A DNA stretch of 64,000 nucleotides from an uncultured Fluviicola sp. GTDB taxonomy: Bacteria; Bacteroidota; Bacteroidia; Flavobacteriales; Crocinitomicaceae. The stretch spans positions 1-64,000 of the forward strand of contig NZ_CAMLDC010000017.1 of assembly GCF_946478805.1 (NCBI RefSeq), in the 5' to 3' direction. The notes under the pieces are model-generated. The model ran no database searches and was not told the DNA's origin. It saw only the letters and a program-made list of their open reading frames with translations. The position numbers and the translations under genes are program-made. Below are positions 18,026 through 26,944 of this stretch, one piece after another (position 1 is the first letter of the stretch; the number at the start of each line of letters is the position of its first letter).

Positions 18026-19158
18026 AAAAGAAACTAATTTTTATTGACCGGGACGGGACAATCATCAAGGAGCCAATCGATTACCAGGTTGATTCTTATG
18101 TTAAACTGAAATTTTTAGAAGGGGTGATTTCTGCCTTGAAAACAATTGTTTCATGGAATGAATACGCGTTGGTTCTGGTTACGAACCAAGACGGATTGGG
18201 TACTGAAGCCTATCCATACGAAAATTTCATCGGACCACACCAACTGATGCTGGATATCCTGGAAAGCGAAGGGATTACTTTTCTGGAAGAATGTATCGAC
18301 CACTCTTTTCCGGAAGAAAATTCACCCAATCGGAAGCCGCGAATCGGGATGCTTACTAAGTATTTATCCGGGGAATACGATTTGGAAAACTCGTTCGTAA
18401 TTGGCGATCGCTGGACGGATGTCGAATTGGCAAAAAACTTGGGCTGTAAAGCGTTCTTAATTCAGACACAAGCCATTGAAGTGGGGAGTGAACTGCAGTT
18501 CTCTGAGCAGGAGCTCGAAAAGGAAATCCAACGCAAAGTAACGAATTGGTCTGATTTGATTGCAGATCTCCGTTTAGGAGTCAGGAAAGCAACCATCCGG
18601 AGAACTACCGCCGAGACGGATTGTTCGGTCATACTGGATCTGGACGGGACAGGAGTTTCGAAGATCAACACAGAGATTGATTTTTTCGATCACATGTTGG
18701 ATCAACTTGCGCGTCACGGTCAATTGGACCTAGAATTGACTACGCGTGGAGATTTACACATCGATGAACACCACACCATTGAAGATACAGCCCTGACTCT
18801 AGGTCAGGCAATCGACCAGGTTTTGAGTTCCAAACGGGGAATTGAACGCTATGGATTTTGTTTGCCGATGGATGATTGCTATGCAACTTGTGCTATTGAC
18901 TTCGGAGGTCGGCCGGAACTGATCTGGGACGTGGAATTAAAACGGGAATATATAGGAAAGATGCCGACAGAAATGGTTAAACACTTTTTTAAATCATTCT
19001 GTTTTACAGCACGTTGCAATATCTATATTCAAGCAATAGGTGAAAATGAACATCACAAAATTGAATCCGTTTTCAAAGCTTTTGCGAAAGCCGTTTTGAT
19101 GGCTAAACGAAGATCCGGGAACCTGGATATTCTCCCTACAACTAAAAATGAATTGTAA
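18022..19158 (+). CDS. hisB: bifunctional histidinol-phosphatase / imidazoleglycerol-phosphate dehydratase
   Basis: This 378-residue protein joins an N-terminal HAD phosphatase (FIDRDGTII, VTNQDG, IGDRWTDVE; about 1-170) to a C-terminal dehydratase (about 190-378) with the metal motifs FFDHMLDQLARH and DEHHTIEDT. In the phosphatase loop CIDHSFPEENSPNRKP, the second pair of zinc cysteines known from E. coli HisB is absent. The start overlaps the hisDC stop by four bases (ATGA), indicating translational coupling. Confidence 0.96.
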   Translation: MKKKLIFIDRDGTIIKEPIDYQVDSYVKLKFLEGVISALKTIVSWNEYALVLVTNQDGLGTEAYPYENFIGPHQLMLDILESEGITFLEECIDHSFPEENSPNRKPRIGMLTKYLSGEYDLENSFVIGDRWTDVELAKNLGCKAFLIQTQAIEVGSELQFSEQELEKEIQRKVTNWSDLIADLRLGVRKATIRRTTAETDCSVILDLDGTGVSKINTEIDFFDHMLDQLARHGQLDLELTTRGDLHIDEHHTIEDTALTLGQAIDQVLSSKRGIERYGFCLPMDDCYATCAIDFGGRPELIWDVELKREYIGKMPTEMVKHFFKSFCFTARCNIYIQAIGENEHHKIESVFKAFAKAVLMAKRRSGNLDILPTTKNEL

Positions 19159-19796
19159 TGAAGATAGCAGTTATTGACTACGGTGCTGGAAATCTATTTT
19201 CCGTTCAGCAAGCTTTTAGACGGTTAGGACATGAAGTGATCCTGACGAATAATGAACAGGAAATCCGGTCAGCTACACACGTTATTTTCCCGGGAGTTGG
19301 TCATGCAAAAAGTGCCATGAATCAATTGCGGGAAAATGGATTGGATCAAGTCATTCCAACTTTGACGCAACCGGTATTGGGAATCTGTTTGGGGATGCAA
19401 TTGCTGTGTGGATGGAATGAAGAAGGGAATCTGAACGGATTGGGAATTTTTCAAACTCAAATTAAGTCAGTCAAACCTCAATTGGCAAATTCGCAAATTT
19501 GCCAATTTGCCAAATGGCGAACCGTTAATGATTGCGGGAGTTTTGAGAAGGAAAACTTGAGTTACCCCGTTCCTCACATGGGATGGAATGACGTTCAAAT
19601 AGATGGAAAAATCGAAGCATACTATTTCGTTCACAGTTACGTAGCTGAAATTTGTAAAGATACTTGGGGAACTGCTTCCTATCCGACTCTGTTTTCTGCT
19701 GCATTGAAGAAAGACAATTTCTATGGCGTACAATTTCACCCTGAAAAAAGCGGGAAAGCCGGAGAAGATTTATTAACTCAATTTTTAGTATTATGA
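19158..19796 (+). CDS. hisH: imidazole glycerol phosphate synthase, glutaminase subunit, with in-frame insertion
   Basis: This class I glutamine amidotransferase supplies ammonia to HisF. The nucleophile is in LGICLGMQLL, and the His-Glu pair is in YGVQFHPEKSG. At 212 residues it is longer than usual. Between GIFQTQIKSV and VPHMGWN, where E. coli HisH has only a few residues, about 25 extra residues occur (QLANSQICQFAKW... to ...ENLSYP). The DNA coding for the first part of this insert is a perfect 11-bp inverted repeat (19481-19506). The catalytic parts look intact, so the enzyme is probably active. The start overlaps the hisB stop by one base. Confidence 0.95.
   Translation: MKIAVIDYGAGNLFSVQQAFRRLGHEVILTNNEQEIRSATHVIFPGVGHAKSAMNQLRENGLDQVIPTLTQPVLGICLGMQLLCGWNEEGNLNGLGIFQTQIKSVKPQLANSQICQFAKWRTVNDCGSFEKENLSYPVPHMGWNDVQIDGKIEAYYFVHSYVAEICKDTWGTASYPTLFSAALKKDNFYGVQFHPEKSGKAGEDLLTQFLVL
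19481..19514. repeat. palindromic element inside hisH
   Basis: ATTGGCAAATT (19481-19491) and AATTTGCCAAT (19496-19506) are perfect inverted repeats around CGCA, and a further copy of TTTGCCAAA follows (19506-19514). Positions 19484-19504 match the intergenic elements at 28333 and 52438 at 17 of 21 bases for the latter. It sits in a part of hisH that has no counterpart in E. coli HisH and keeps the frame open. Confidence 0.65.
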
Positions 19797-20521
19797 TTGC
19801 AATACCCGCAATCGATTTAATCGATAATCAGGTAGTTCGCTTGTTTCAGGGCGACTATCAAAAGCAAACAGCCTATTCGTTGAATCCAATTGAATATGCA
19901 CTAAAAATCGCTCAAAGCGGACTTGAACACCTGCATTTGGTGGATCTTTCAGGTGCGAAAACCGGGCGATTGGTTCACCGGGAAATCATGGGCGAAATTG
20001 TTTCTCAAACCAACTTGAAAGTGGACTTCGGAGGAGGAATCAAATCCGAAGAAGATATTGAACAATTACTGAGATCGGGAGCAAACCAAGTAGTGATCGG
20101 AAGTTTGTGTGTAAAAGAACCGGAAAAGGTTGTCTCCTGGATCAAATCGTTTGGAACTGAACGTTTCATTCTTGCCCTTGATACAGATGGAGTTCATTTG
20201 AAGATCAATGGCTGGCAGGATTCCTCCGGAATGAGATTGGAAGAAGTGATGAATCCTTTTAAACAATTCCAGAAACTAACGATTCTTACAACCGATATCC
20301 GCAAGGATGGAACCGGGAACGGGCCGAATACAGATTTGTATAAAGAACTCATTGAAAAGTACCCTAGTCAACGCTGGATTGCAAGTGGTGGAGTAGAATC
20401 AATGTCAAACCTGGAAGAGCTACGGAAAGCAGGGTGTTACGGCTGTGTTATCGGTAAAGCTTTGCTCGACAGAAAGATCACCTTAAACGAACTAAAAGAT
20501 TTTAACGATGCAGGTTTATAA
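19793..20521 (+). CDS. hisA: phosphoribosyl isomerase (ProFAR isomerase)
   Basis: This 242-residue TIM-barrel protein converts ProFAR to PRFAR. The N-terminal AIPAIDLIDNQVVRLFQGDY carries the catalytic Asp (D8), and the second half has the matching acidic residue in LALDTDG plus the phosphate-binding SGGVESM and GCVIGKALL segments. The start overlaps the hisH stop by four bases (ATGA). Confidence 0.95.
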   Translation: MIAIPAIDLIDNQVVRLFQGDYQKQTAYSLNPIEYALKIAQSGLEHLHLVDLSGAKTGRLVHREIMGEIVSQTNLKVDFGGGIKSEEDIEQLLRSGANQVVIGSLCVKEPEKVVSWIKSFGTERFILALDTDGVHLKINGWQDSSGMRLEEVMNPFKQFQKLTILTTDIRKDGTGNGPNTDLYKELIEKYPSQRWIASGGVESMSNLEELRKAGCYGCVIGKALLDRKITLNELKDFNDAGL

Positions 20522-21263
20522 ACGAATCATTCCCTGTTTGGATGTTCAAAACGGAAGAACGGTAAAGGGGATCAACTTCGAATCGATCCGAGACGCGGGA
20601 GATCCGGTTCAATTGGCGAAGTTTTATGCGGAACAAGGAGCCGACGAATTGGTTTTATTGGATATTTCGGCCACAAATGAGGAACGGACTGCTTTTGTTC
20701 CGATTGTAGAAGCTGTTGCAACCCAAGTGAACATTCCTTTTACAGTTGGAGGAGGAATATCATCTGTTGAAACAGCAAAGGAATTGTTGCGAAGTGGAGC
20801 AGATAAGATTTCAGTGAATTCTTCCGCAGTAAAACGTCCCGGATTAATTACGGAACTGGCGAACGAATTCGGGAAACAGTGTGTCGTTGTAGCAATTGAT
20901 ATTCGCAATATAGGAACAAACTGGACAGTTCATACGCACGGAGGAAAGCGGGATACCGGGATGGATGCCTTGGGATGGATTGAACAAGCTGTTTCATTGG
21001 GAGCAGGAGAATTGCTGATAACTTCCATGGATGGTGACGGGACGAAGAAAGGTTTTGCATTGGATTTTTATAAAAAGGTTGAGCAGCTTGTTTCCGTTCC
21101 GATCATTGCTTCGGGTGGAGCCGGTACTGTGCGTGATTTTGAGGAACTGTTCACACAAACCAATGTCACCGGAGGATTGGCCGCGAGTATCTTCCATTTC
21201 AGGGAAATTGCGATTCCGGAATTAAAAAATGAATTAAGTAAAACGACACGAATTAGATTATGA
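20508..21263 (+). CDS. hisF: imidazole glycerol phosphate synthase, cyclase subunit
   Basis: This 251-residue TIM barrel closes the imidazole ring, using ammonia channelled from HisH. IIPCLDVQNGRTVKG carries the first catalytic Asp (D12), and VVAIDIRN holds the second. TVGGGISSVETAK and ASGGAGTVRDF bind phosphate. It overlaps the end of hisA by 14 bases. Confidence 0.96.
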   Translation: MQVYKRIIPCLDVQNGRTVKGINFESIRDAGDPVQLAKFYAEQGADELVLLDISATNEERTAFVPIVEAVATQVNIPFTVGGGISSVETAKELLRSGADKISVNSSAVKRPGLITELANEFGKQCVVVAIDIRNIGTNWTVHTHGGKRDTGMDALGWIEQAVSLGAGELLITSMDGDGTKKGFALDFYKKVEQLVSVPIIASGGAGTVRDFEELFTQTNVTGGLAASIFHFREIAIPELKNELSKTTRIRL

Positions 21264-21847
21264 AATACGACAACAAGGGATTAATTCCGGCAATTATTCA
21301 AGATTCGACAACCAAAAAAGTTTTGATGCTGGGTTATATGAATGAAGCATCCTTCAACCAAACGCTGGAGACACAATTAGTAACCTTCTTTTCGAGATCC
21401 AGGAATGAAATCTGGGTGAAAGGAGCAACTTCCGGAAATTACCTGGAGCTGATCAGCTGGTCATTAGATTGCGATGAAGATTCGTTGCTCATCCAGGCGA
21501 AAGCGAAAGGAGCAACTTGCCACACGGGAAGCATTTCTTGTTTCGGAGAAGTAAAATCCGGTTCAATGGATACTTTAAGTAAACTCATAAATACGATTAA
21601 TGAACGCTTTTTAGTACCAAAGGAAGGATCATACATTCAATCACTTATTGAGAAAGGCCTGCCTAAAATAGCTCAAAAAGTAGGAGAGGAAGGTGTGGAA
21701 ATCGTGATCGAAGCCATGCGAAACGAGCCGGAATTGTTCAAGGAGGAGGCAGCCGACTTGTTATTTCATTATTTGGTCCTGCTGAGAGCGAAGGAAGTAG
21801 GTTTGAATGAGATTCTAAGTGTTTTGAGTGGAAGGATGAAGGAGTGA
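21260..21847 (+). CDS. hisIE: bifunctional phosphoribosyl-AMP cyclohydrolase / phosphoribosyl-ATP diphosphatase
   Basis: This 195-residue protein has an N-terminal HisI domain (about 1-105: VTFFSRSRNEIWVKG, SLDCDEDSLL, and cysteines in ATCHTGSISCF that bind zinc) and a C-terminal HisE domain (about 110-195: QKVGEEGVEIVIEAM, EAADLLFHYLVLL). Together they carry out the second and third steps of the pathway. The start overlaps the hisF stop by four bases. A short palindrome (21847-21861) without a T run overlaps the stop codon. Confidence 0.96.
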   Translation: MKYDNKGLIPAIIQDSTTKKVLMLGYMNEASFNQTLETQLVTFFSRSRNEIWVKGATSGNYLELISWSLDCDEDSLLIQAKAKGATCHTGSISCFGEVKSGSMDTLSKLINTINERFLVPKEGSYIQSLIEKGLPKIAQKVGEEGVEIVIEAMRNEPELFKEEAADLLFHYLVLLRAKEVGLNEILSVLSGRMKE

Positions 21848-21950
21848 TTCCTATTAGGAATGATAAAATACTGACTCCATTCAAAGTAATCATAACTTGG
21901 ATAAAGATTTAGAAATAGAATCTGTATTTTCACTTCAAATCAAAGACAAA

Positions 21951-22670
21951 ATGAAATCAAGCAACTTTGTGTTTACAATCATTAGTTTATCCATTTGTAC
22001 TTCACTCTTTGGACAAAGGAAAGACGACTCCATTAGGCTGTTTAAAGAATCCTGGTGCGGAACATTTCTACATGTTGTTTCTGATTCTGTAGCTTTTTGT
22101 ATTTCAGGATGTGAAGCTCATCAAAGCATGGTTCAGTTAAATTATAAAGAACAGGCTAACGGTGAATTGGTCTTTCAGAAAGTGAAATCAAAAGATTTTG
22201 AACCAATCAACAGCATTAGTTATGGAAAAGTACATTTTTCAGGTTATGATTCTCTTTTTATGCTTCCTAAGGTTTTAATCGTTAATGATTCATCCCGTTT
22301 TTGGTCAGAGTCTTATTGGAAAACAATTCAAAATGGTCAAACTATTGATTCTGGATTAATCTTTTCGAAGATTGAGTTAAACAAATTCAGGGATACCTCT
22401 ACTTGTCTGGAAATCATTTCATTGGATAATTTGACAAATCAATTACAACCAATCTACCTCAGTAACTATCCGAATCCTAAGAATCAAATCTTAGTCAAGG
22501 TGCTGTTTCCAGTTCATTTCCTTAATTACTCTGATCTAAATTATTCGGATAAGGTTTGTGATTTAAAAAGACTAAAGATGAAAAGAATAAATGGTCAGCT
22601 ATTTATACTCAATGACCAAAAAAAATGGGAGAGTACGGAAACCTTTAAAGGATTTACTGAGTGGTTTTAA
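21951..22670 (+). CDS. exported protein, unknown function
   Basis: This 239-residue protein begins with a signal peptide (MKSSNFVFTIISLSICTSLFGQ) at ATG 21951. The frame extends 18 codons upstream without a better start. The mature part is soluble, rich in aromatic and polar residues, with a few Cys (WCGTF and ISGCEAH). No family was recognised. It lies 103 bases after hisIE on the same strand but shows no metabolic link to histidine. Confidence 0.6.
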   Translation: MKSSNFVFTIISLSICTSLFGQRKDDSIRLFKESWCGTFLHVVSDSVAFCISGCEAHQSMVQLNYKEQANGELVFQKVKSKDFEPINSISYGKVHFSGYDSLFMLPKVLIVNDSSRFWSESYWKTIQNGQTIDSGLIFSKIELNKFRDTSTCLEIISLDNLTNQLQPIYLSNYPNPKNQILVKVLFPVHFLNYSDLNYSDKVCDLKRLKMKRINGQLFILNDQKKWESTETFKGFTEWF

Positions 22671-22689
22671 ATTGTATTGGTAATTAAAA

Positions 22690-23067
22690 CTACCAATGCT
22701 TCTCAAAATAAGCCTTGTCAAAAACTGTATTGTTGCTTTTAAAGAGGCTGGAAGCGGTGTTTTTCAGATTCATCGGATCTTTCTTTCCGAAAAGCCTGGT
22801 GAGTAATGCAATAGGGAAGAGGAAAAGGTAGAAAATGATACTCAAAACAATATTCGGAACGATGTAACTCAGAATAAGTGTCAACTTCATCCACACAAAA
22901 TCGATCTGTTTGGCAATAAAATTAGATAATACTCCAGCTAAGCCAACAAAAAACGCGACTGACAAGCTCCATTTCATTTTCGTGATCAGGTAAACCAGGA
23001 TAAATCCGACAACGATTGTCAGGACTGTTTTAGCCGGATTGGAAGCTTTTTGTTTTGGAGCGCTCAT
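22690..23067 (-). CDS. SxtJ-family membrane protein
   Basis: This 125-residue protein has an N-terminal polar stretch (MSAPKQKASNPAK) and three to four hydrophobic segments, then a short cytoplasmic tail ending AYFEKHW. It resembles the SxtJ family, named from saxitoxin clusters but widespread beside carbamoyltransferases. ATG 23067 is preferred over the in-frame upstream start because the latter would overlap the DUF5989 gene. Its function is unknown. It ends a four-gene minus-strand cassette with a DUF5989 gene, an SGNH-type gene and a carbamoyltransferase gene. Confidence 0.8.
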   Translation of the reverse strand: MSAPKQKASNPAKTVLTIVVGFILVYLITKMKWSLSVAFFVGLAGVLSNFIAKQIDFVWMKLTLILSYIVPNIVLSIIFYLFLFPIALLTRLFGKKDPMNLKNTASSLFKSNNTVFDKAYFEKHW

Positions 23068-23077
23068 GAATTCAAAC

Positions 23078-23227
23078 TTAGAACAAGGAATAGATAAATG
23101 GTGCAAGGGCGCTGGAACCACCAAATACGATCAACACGCCGATTAAAAGCAGGATGATGATTACCGGTGCTAACCAAAATTTCTTTCGCTCTTTCATAAA
23201 GCGCCATAAGTCGCGTAAAAATTCCAT
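23078..23227 (-). CDS. DUF5989 small membrane protein
   Basis: This 49-residue ORF reads MEFLRDLWRFMKERKKFW followed by one hydrophobic segment (APVIIILLLIGVLIVF) and the end SALAPFIYSLF. That is the full pattern of the DUF5989 family, which occurs between carbamoyltransferase and SxtJ genes. Its ATG directly abuts the stop codon of the SGNH-type gene, and its stop lies ten bases before the SxtJ start, so it belongs to the same transcript. The basic N terminus followed by one span suggests a membrane-tethered accessory subunit. Confidence 0.88.
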   Translation of the reverse strand: MEFLRDLWRFMKERKKFWLAPVIIILLLIGVLIVFGGSSALAPFIYSLF

Positions 23228-24439
23228 TTAGTTCAACTGTTGTTTCTTCACTCTTTGAAGAAGGATGTTTGCAATCAATTTATTTGTTTCCGCATTCGGA
23301 TGCGAGTCACCGCCTAATGTGTATTTCCCCTGATAGATGATAACTTTCGACAAATCTATAAACTTAATCTTCTTCTTTGTCAAAAACGATTTAAAAATCC
23401 GCATTTCCTCCGGAGTATATGTCACGTAGTTCGGATAGAAAACAAGGTAGAACTTGTCGTTTCCAAACTGCTTTTCATAAACTTTTTTGGATTCCAGAAC
23501 CATTTCCGAAACCAAATCGAAATGTCTTTCATTCAATTTTAAAGGTAAATCAGTTTTGAAATACTTCACGATATTGGTTTGGTACAAACGCTCATAGCAA
23601 CTGGAAATAAACGGCCTTCCATCTTTAAACAATTTATTCCGGACCAATTTCTTGTCTTTCATTTCGTAATATGGACCTAAATGAAGCCATTCCGTATAGC
23701 GGTGCATTGTTCCAATAGCTCTATAGATATGATCCCAGAAAAAGATATAATATCCGCAACCATCCTTTTCAGCTACTTGCTTCGATAGATCGCGGTATTG
23801 CAATTCAGCCAACATGTGATTGGTTCCGGTAGCAGAAATACAGAAGTTATAGGAATTGGTATTCGGAGATTGTTGCTGAACCTGGTAAGGCAAGGTCTGA
23901 TTGTCTTCCAACCCGAAACCAAAACCAATCGAACAACCGAAAAAGATAGCATAATCCGTCTTGCTGGAATCAAAATCAGGAGTGATCCGCTTGTTCATAT
24001 GGTCGATCGAATAATGCACATCAAAAACCGTATCATTATTCCCGATCACTTTCACATCGCGATAGATACTATCCGGATAATACATTGCTCCGACTTGTCG
24101 TATCATATGGCTTTCCGGAAAATCGGGGATTCTGAAATCTTTTTTGAATGCAGATGGCATTCCCAAAACAAAGAAAAGCGTTGTTTCAACAAGAAGGAGT
24201 AAAAGCGCAACCAAAGTCAGATTTGCAAGAATTACCCGTTTACCTTTCAGAAATAAAAGGTAGAATGTAGTAAGGATTACCAGGAGAGTAAGGTATTTCC
24301 ATAATCTCAGCCAACCGAAAATCTCTGTGCCGATTCCGTTTTTTGTTACATTGAAACAAAACAAACTGACCAATGCCAGAATCAGGACAATAAAAGTCCT
24401 TTTATTCGCTTTGAAGAAAGATTTGAATTTATTGATCAT
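23228..24439 (-). CDS. membrane-anchored SGNH-like hydrolase
   Basis: This 403-residue protein has three N-terminal membrane segments (about 14-30, 45-65, 70-92), then a large soluble domain. Signs of the SGNH fold are FFGCSIGFGFG (block I, with Cys in place of the usual Asp beside the catalytic Ser), ATGTNH (block III position), and GGDSHPNAETN (the Asp-x-x-His block). Members of this superfamily esterify or deacylate sugars and lipids. It overlaps neither neighbour and lies five bases after the carbamoyltransferase gene, so the two probably work on one envelope substrate. Confidence 0.75.
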   Translation of the reverse strand: MINKFKSFFKANKRTFIVLILALVSLFCFNVTKNGIGTEIFGWLRLWKYLTLLVILTTFYLLFLKGKRVILANLTLVALLLLLVETTLFFVLGMPSAFKKDFRIPDFPESHMIRQVGAMYYPDSIYRDVKVIGNNDTVFDVHYSIDHMNKRITPDFDSSKTDYAIFFGCSIGFGFGLEDNQTLPYQVQQQSPNTNSYNFCISATGTNHMLAELQYRDLSKQVAEKDGCGYYIFFWDHIYRAIGTMHRYTEWLHLGPYYEMKDKKLVRNKLFKDGRPFISSCYERLYQTNIVKYFKTDLPLKLNERHFDLVSEMVLESKKVYEKQFGNDKFYLVFYPNYVTYTPEEMRIFKSFLTKKKIKFIDLSKVIIYQGKYTLGGDSHPNAETNKLIANILLQRVKKQQLN

Positions 24440-24444
24440 TGAGG

Positions 24445-26310
24445 TTAATCCATTTTAAATTTCACCATCCATTTTTCCTTATTCTCCCAATTAAGTTGTT
24501 CTGTTTTAGTGTAAACAAAGTCTCCGATCACCAAATAGTCCATTTCGGTACTCATGAAGCATCTGAATGCATCGTAAGGAGTGCAGACAATCGGTTCTCC
24601 TCTCACATTGAAACTTGTATTCACCACCAATCCGTAAGAAGTCTGGTTTTTAAATTCCTGGATCAATGCGTGGTATCTCGGATTTGTTTCTTTATAAACC
24701 GATTGAACGCGTGCAGAAAAATCGAGGTGAGTGATCGATTGCAAATCACTCCGTTGATGATACAAACGCTCCCAAAGGGGTAAGTTGTTGTAATTATCCG
24801 GTAGTTTTAATCTTCTGCTCTCCTTTACAGGTGCAACAACCAACATGTACGGAGAATCGGCTTTCAAATCGAAATATTCGCGTGCATCTTCGGCCAGGAC
24901 TGAAGGAGCAAAAGGTCTGAAACCTTCACGGTACTTAATTTTCAAATTCAGCTTTTTCTGCATTTCAGGATTCCGGGCATCTCCCAGGATACTTCTGTTT
25001 CCCAATGCACGAGGACCGAATTCCATTCTTCCCTGGAACCAACCTACCACGTTTCCTTCAGCTAGTTTGGCTGCGATGAAAGAAGTCAGTTCATTGAAAT
25101 CAGCATACTTTTTATAAACTGCATTCGTCCGCTTATTCATGGATTGAATTTCTTTCTCGGAATAATCGGGGCCTAAATAAGTTCCGCTCATCTGGTCGTA
25201 GCCATAATCAATAACACGTTCTTCTTCGAAATACATGTGGGAAACTGCCAATGCTGCTCCCAAAGCTCCACCTGCATCACCGGAAGCGGCTTGGATGTAG
25301 ATTTCCTTGAAAATATTCTCTTCCAGCAACTTACCGTTTGCAACACAATTAAGCGCAACTCCACCTGCCATGCACAAGTAATCGGAATTGGTAATACGTT
25401 TGGCTTCCTTAGCCATTTTAATCACAATTTCTTCCGTCACTTTTTGGATTGCAATTGCCAGGTTACAATGAACTTGCTCTAATTCCGTTTCACCTTCCCG
25501 GCGAGCCACTCCGAACAATTCCTTCCATTTATTGTCGTGAACCATACGGAGCCCGGTTGCATAATTGAAGTACTTTTGGTTTAACCAGATCGAACCATCT
25601 TCCTTAATATCAACCAATTCCGATTTTATCTTTGAAATGAATTCTTTTGTCTGATCGGCGTGTTCATTTCCATACGGAGCAAGTCCCATCAGTTTATATT
25701 CCCCCGAATTGACTGTAAAACCAAGGTAATAGGTGAAAGCGCTATAGAGCAATCCGACGGAATGCGGGAACTCCATTTCGCGCTTCAATTCAATTTTTTC
25801 ACCACTTCCTAAGCCTATGGAAGCCGTACACCATTCTCCAACTCCGTCGATTGTCAGAATGGCAGATTCCTTAAAAGCGGAAGGGTAGAAGGCACTGGCA
25901 GCATGTGATAAATGATGTTCGGGAAAAAGCAGCGTCACCTTCTTCTTATCGTATGATCCAACTTCCTTCAGACCTTCATGAATCATTTTCTTCAGGAACA
26001 TTTTCTCATTGATCCAAACCGGAATAGCTTTCAGGAATGAAATCAATCCTTTTGGGGAAAAAGAGTAATAGGTTTGAAGTAAACGTTCGAATTTAAGTAA
26101 TGGTTTATCGTAAAAAACAATGGCATCCAAATCATCCAGTTCCAATCCTGCTTCTTCCAGGCAGTATTTAACTGCTTCAACGGGAAAATCCGGAGTGTGT
26201 TTATCGCGTGTAAATCGCTCTTCCTGCGCTGCGGCAATAATCCGACCTCCAATAACCAAGGCCGCAGCCGAATCGTGATAGAAAGCAGAAATCCCTAAGA
26301 CTTTTTTCAT
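24445..26310 (-). CDS. carbamoyltransferase (NodU/CmcH/TobZ family)
   Basis: This 621-residue enzyme transfers carbamoyl from carbamoyl phosphate to a hydroxyl group via carbamoyladenylate. The N-terminal Kae1-like domain starts VLGISAFYHDSAAALV and has the metal motif EHHLSHAASAF. The C-terminal YrdC-like domain contains GRMEFGPRALGNRSILGD and NTSFNVRGEPIV. It is full length for the family. It is the first gene of a cassette with an SGNH-like protein, DUF5989 and SxtJ. The acceptor is unknown; a cell-surface sugar or secondary metabolite is likely. Confidence 0.93.
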   Translation of the reverse strand: MKKVLGISAFYHDSAAALVIGGRIIAAAQEERFTRDKHTPDFPVEAVKYCLEEAGLELDDLDAIVFYDKPLLKFERLLQTYYSFSPKGLISFLKAIPVWINEKMFLKKMIHEGLKEVGSYDKKKVTLLFPEHHLSHAASAFYPSAFKESAILTIDGVGEWCTASIGLGSGEKIELKREMEFPHSVGLLYSAFTYYLGFTVNSGEYKLMGLAPYGNEHADQTKEFISKIKSELVDIKEDGSIWLNQKYFNYATGLRMVHDNKWKELFGVARREGETELEQVHCNLAIAIQKVTEEIVIKMAKEAKRITNSDYLCMAGGVALNCVANGKLLEENIFKEIYIQAASGDAGGALGAALAVSHMYFEEERVIDYGYDQMSGTYLGPDYSEKEIQSMNKRTNAVYKKYADFNELTSFIAAKLAEGNVVGWFQGRMEFGPRALGNRSILGDARNPEMQKKLNLKIKYREGFRPFAPSVLAEDAREYFDLKADSPYMLVVAPVKESRRLKLPDNYNNLPLWERLYHQRSDLQSITHLDFSARVQSVYKETNPRYHALIQEFKNQTSYGLVVNTSFNVRGEPIVCTPYDAFRCFMSTEMDYLVIGDFVYTKTEQLNWENKEKWMVKFKMD

Positions 26311-26502
26311 TAGCGCAATTTAATCAGTTTTACTAACGGTAAAATCGTCAGTTCATTTTGATGAGGAACAAAAATAAGAAAAAGCCCTAGCTTTTGATGC
26401 CGGCAAACGTCAAAGGCAAAAATAACTGTTCGATTTAAGCAATTCAGAAAAGCTTAAATACTCTGCACGCATAAATATTTCGTATTTTTACCCAAAAAAA
26501 GC

Positions 26503-26925
26503 ATGGAGTTATTTAGCAAAACCGTATCCATCCGTTGGTCGGACCTTGATCCGAATTACCACGTCAGACACAGTGCTTACTACGATTGGGGAGCGCAACA
26601 GCGCGTAGAAGTATTAAACGGTTTGGGGTTGTCATTAAAAGTGATGCAGGAAAATCATTTCGGGCCGATCTTATTTCGAGAAGAGTGTGTTTTCCGGAAA
26701 GAGATCCATATGCATGACGAGGTAACGATAAGCCTTGCGATTAAATCCATCGCAGAAGACGGATCCCGCTGGACGATGCAACACGTATTGACAAATCAAA
26801 GAGGCGAGTTGTGCGCTACAATCACCATAGATGGAGCTTGGATTGATACGGAGAAACGCAAATTGGCGAATCCGACACCGGAAATAATTATTGAAACAAT
26901 GAAGAGATTCCCTCAATTGGCCTAA
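26503..26925 (+). CDS. acyl-CoA thioesterase, 4HBT hot-dog fold
   Basis: This 140-residue protein has the YbgC-type motif RWSDLDPNYHVRHSAYYDW, in which the Asp is the catalytic residue in 4-hydroxybenzoyl-CoA thioesterase relatives. The rest follows the hot-dog fold, with WTMQHVLTNQRGELCATI strands. It probably hydrolyses acyl-CoA thioesters in the cytoplasm; the chain preference is unknown. It stands alone, converging on the helicase gene with only a 19-base gap. Confidence 0.85.
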   Translation: MELFSKTVSIRWSDLDPNYHVRHSAYYDWGAQQRVEVLNGLGLSLKVMQENHFGPILFREECVFRKEIHMHDEVTISLAIKSIAEDGSRWTMQHVLTNQRGELCATITIDGAWIDTEKRKLANPTPEIIIETMKRFPQLA

Positions 26926-26944
26926 GCGCTAATTGAATCAGGAA

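Noticed and set aside
19481..19506. Inverted repeat in hisH as a transcription terminator
   Set aside because: No T run follows, and it lies inside an intact gene of an operon whose downstream genes must be transcribed.
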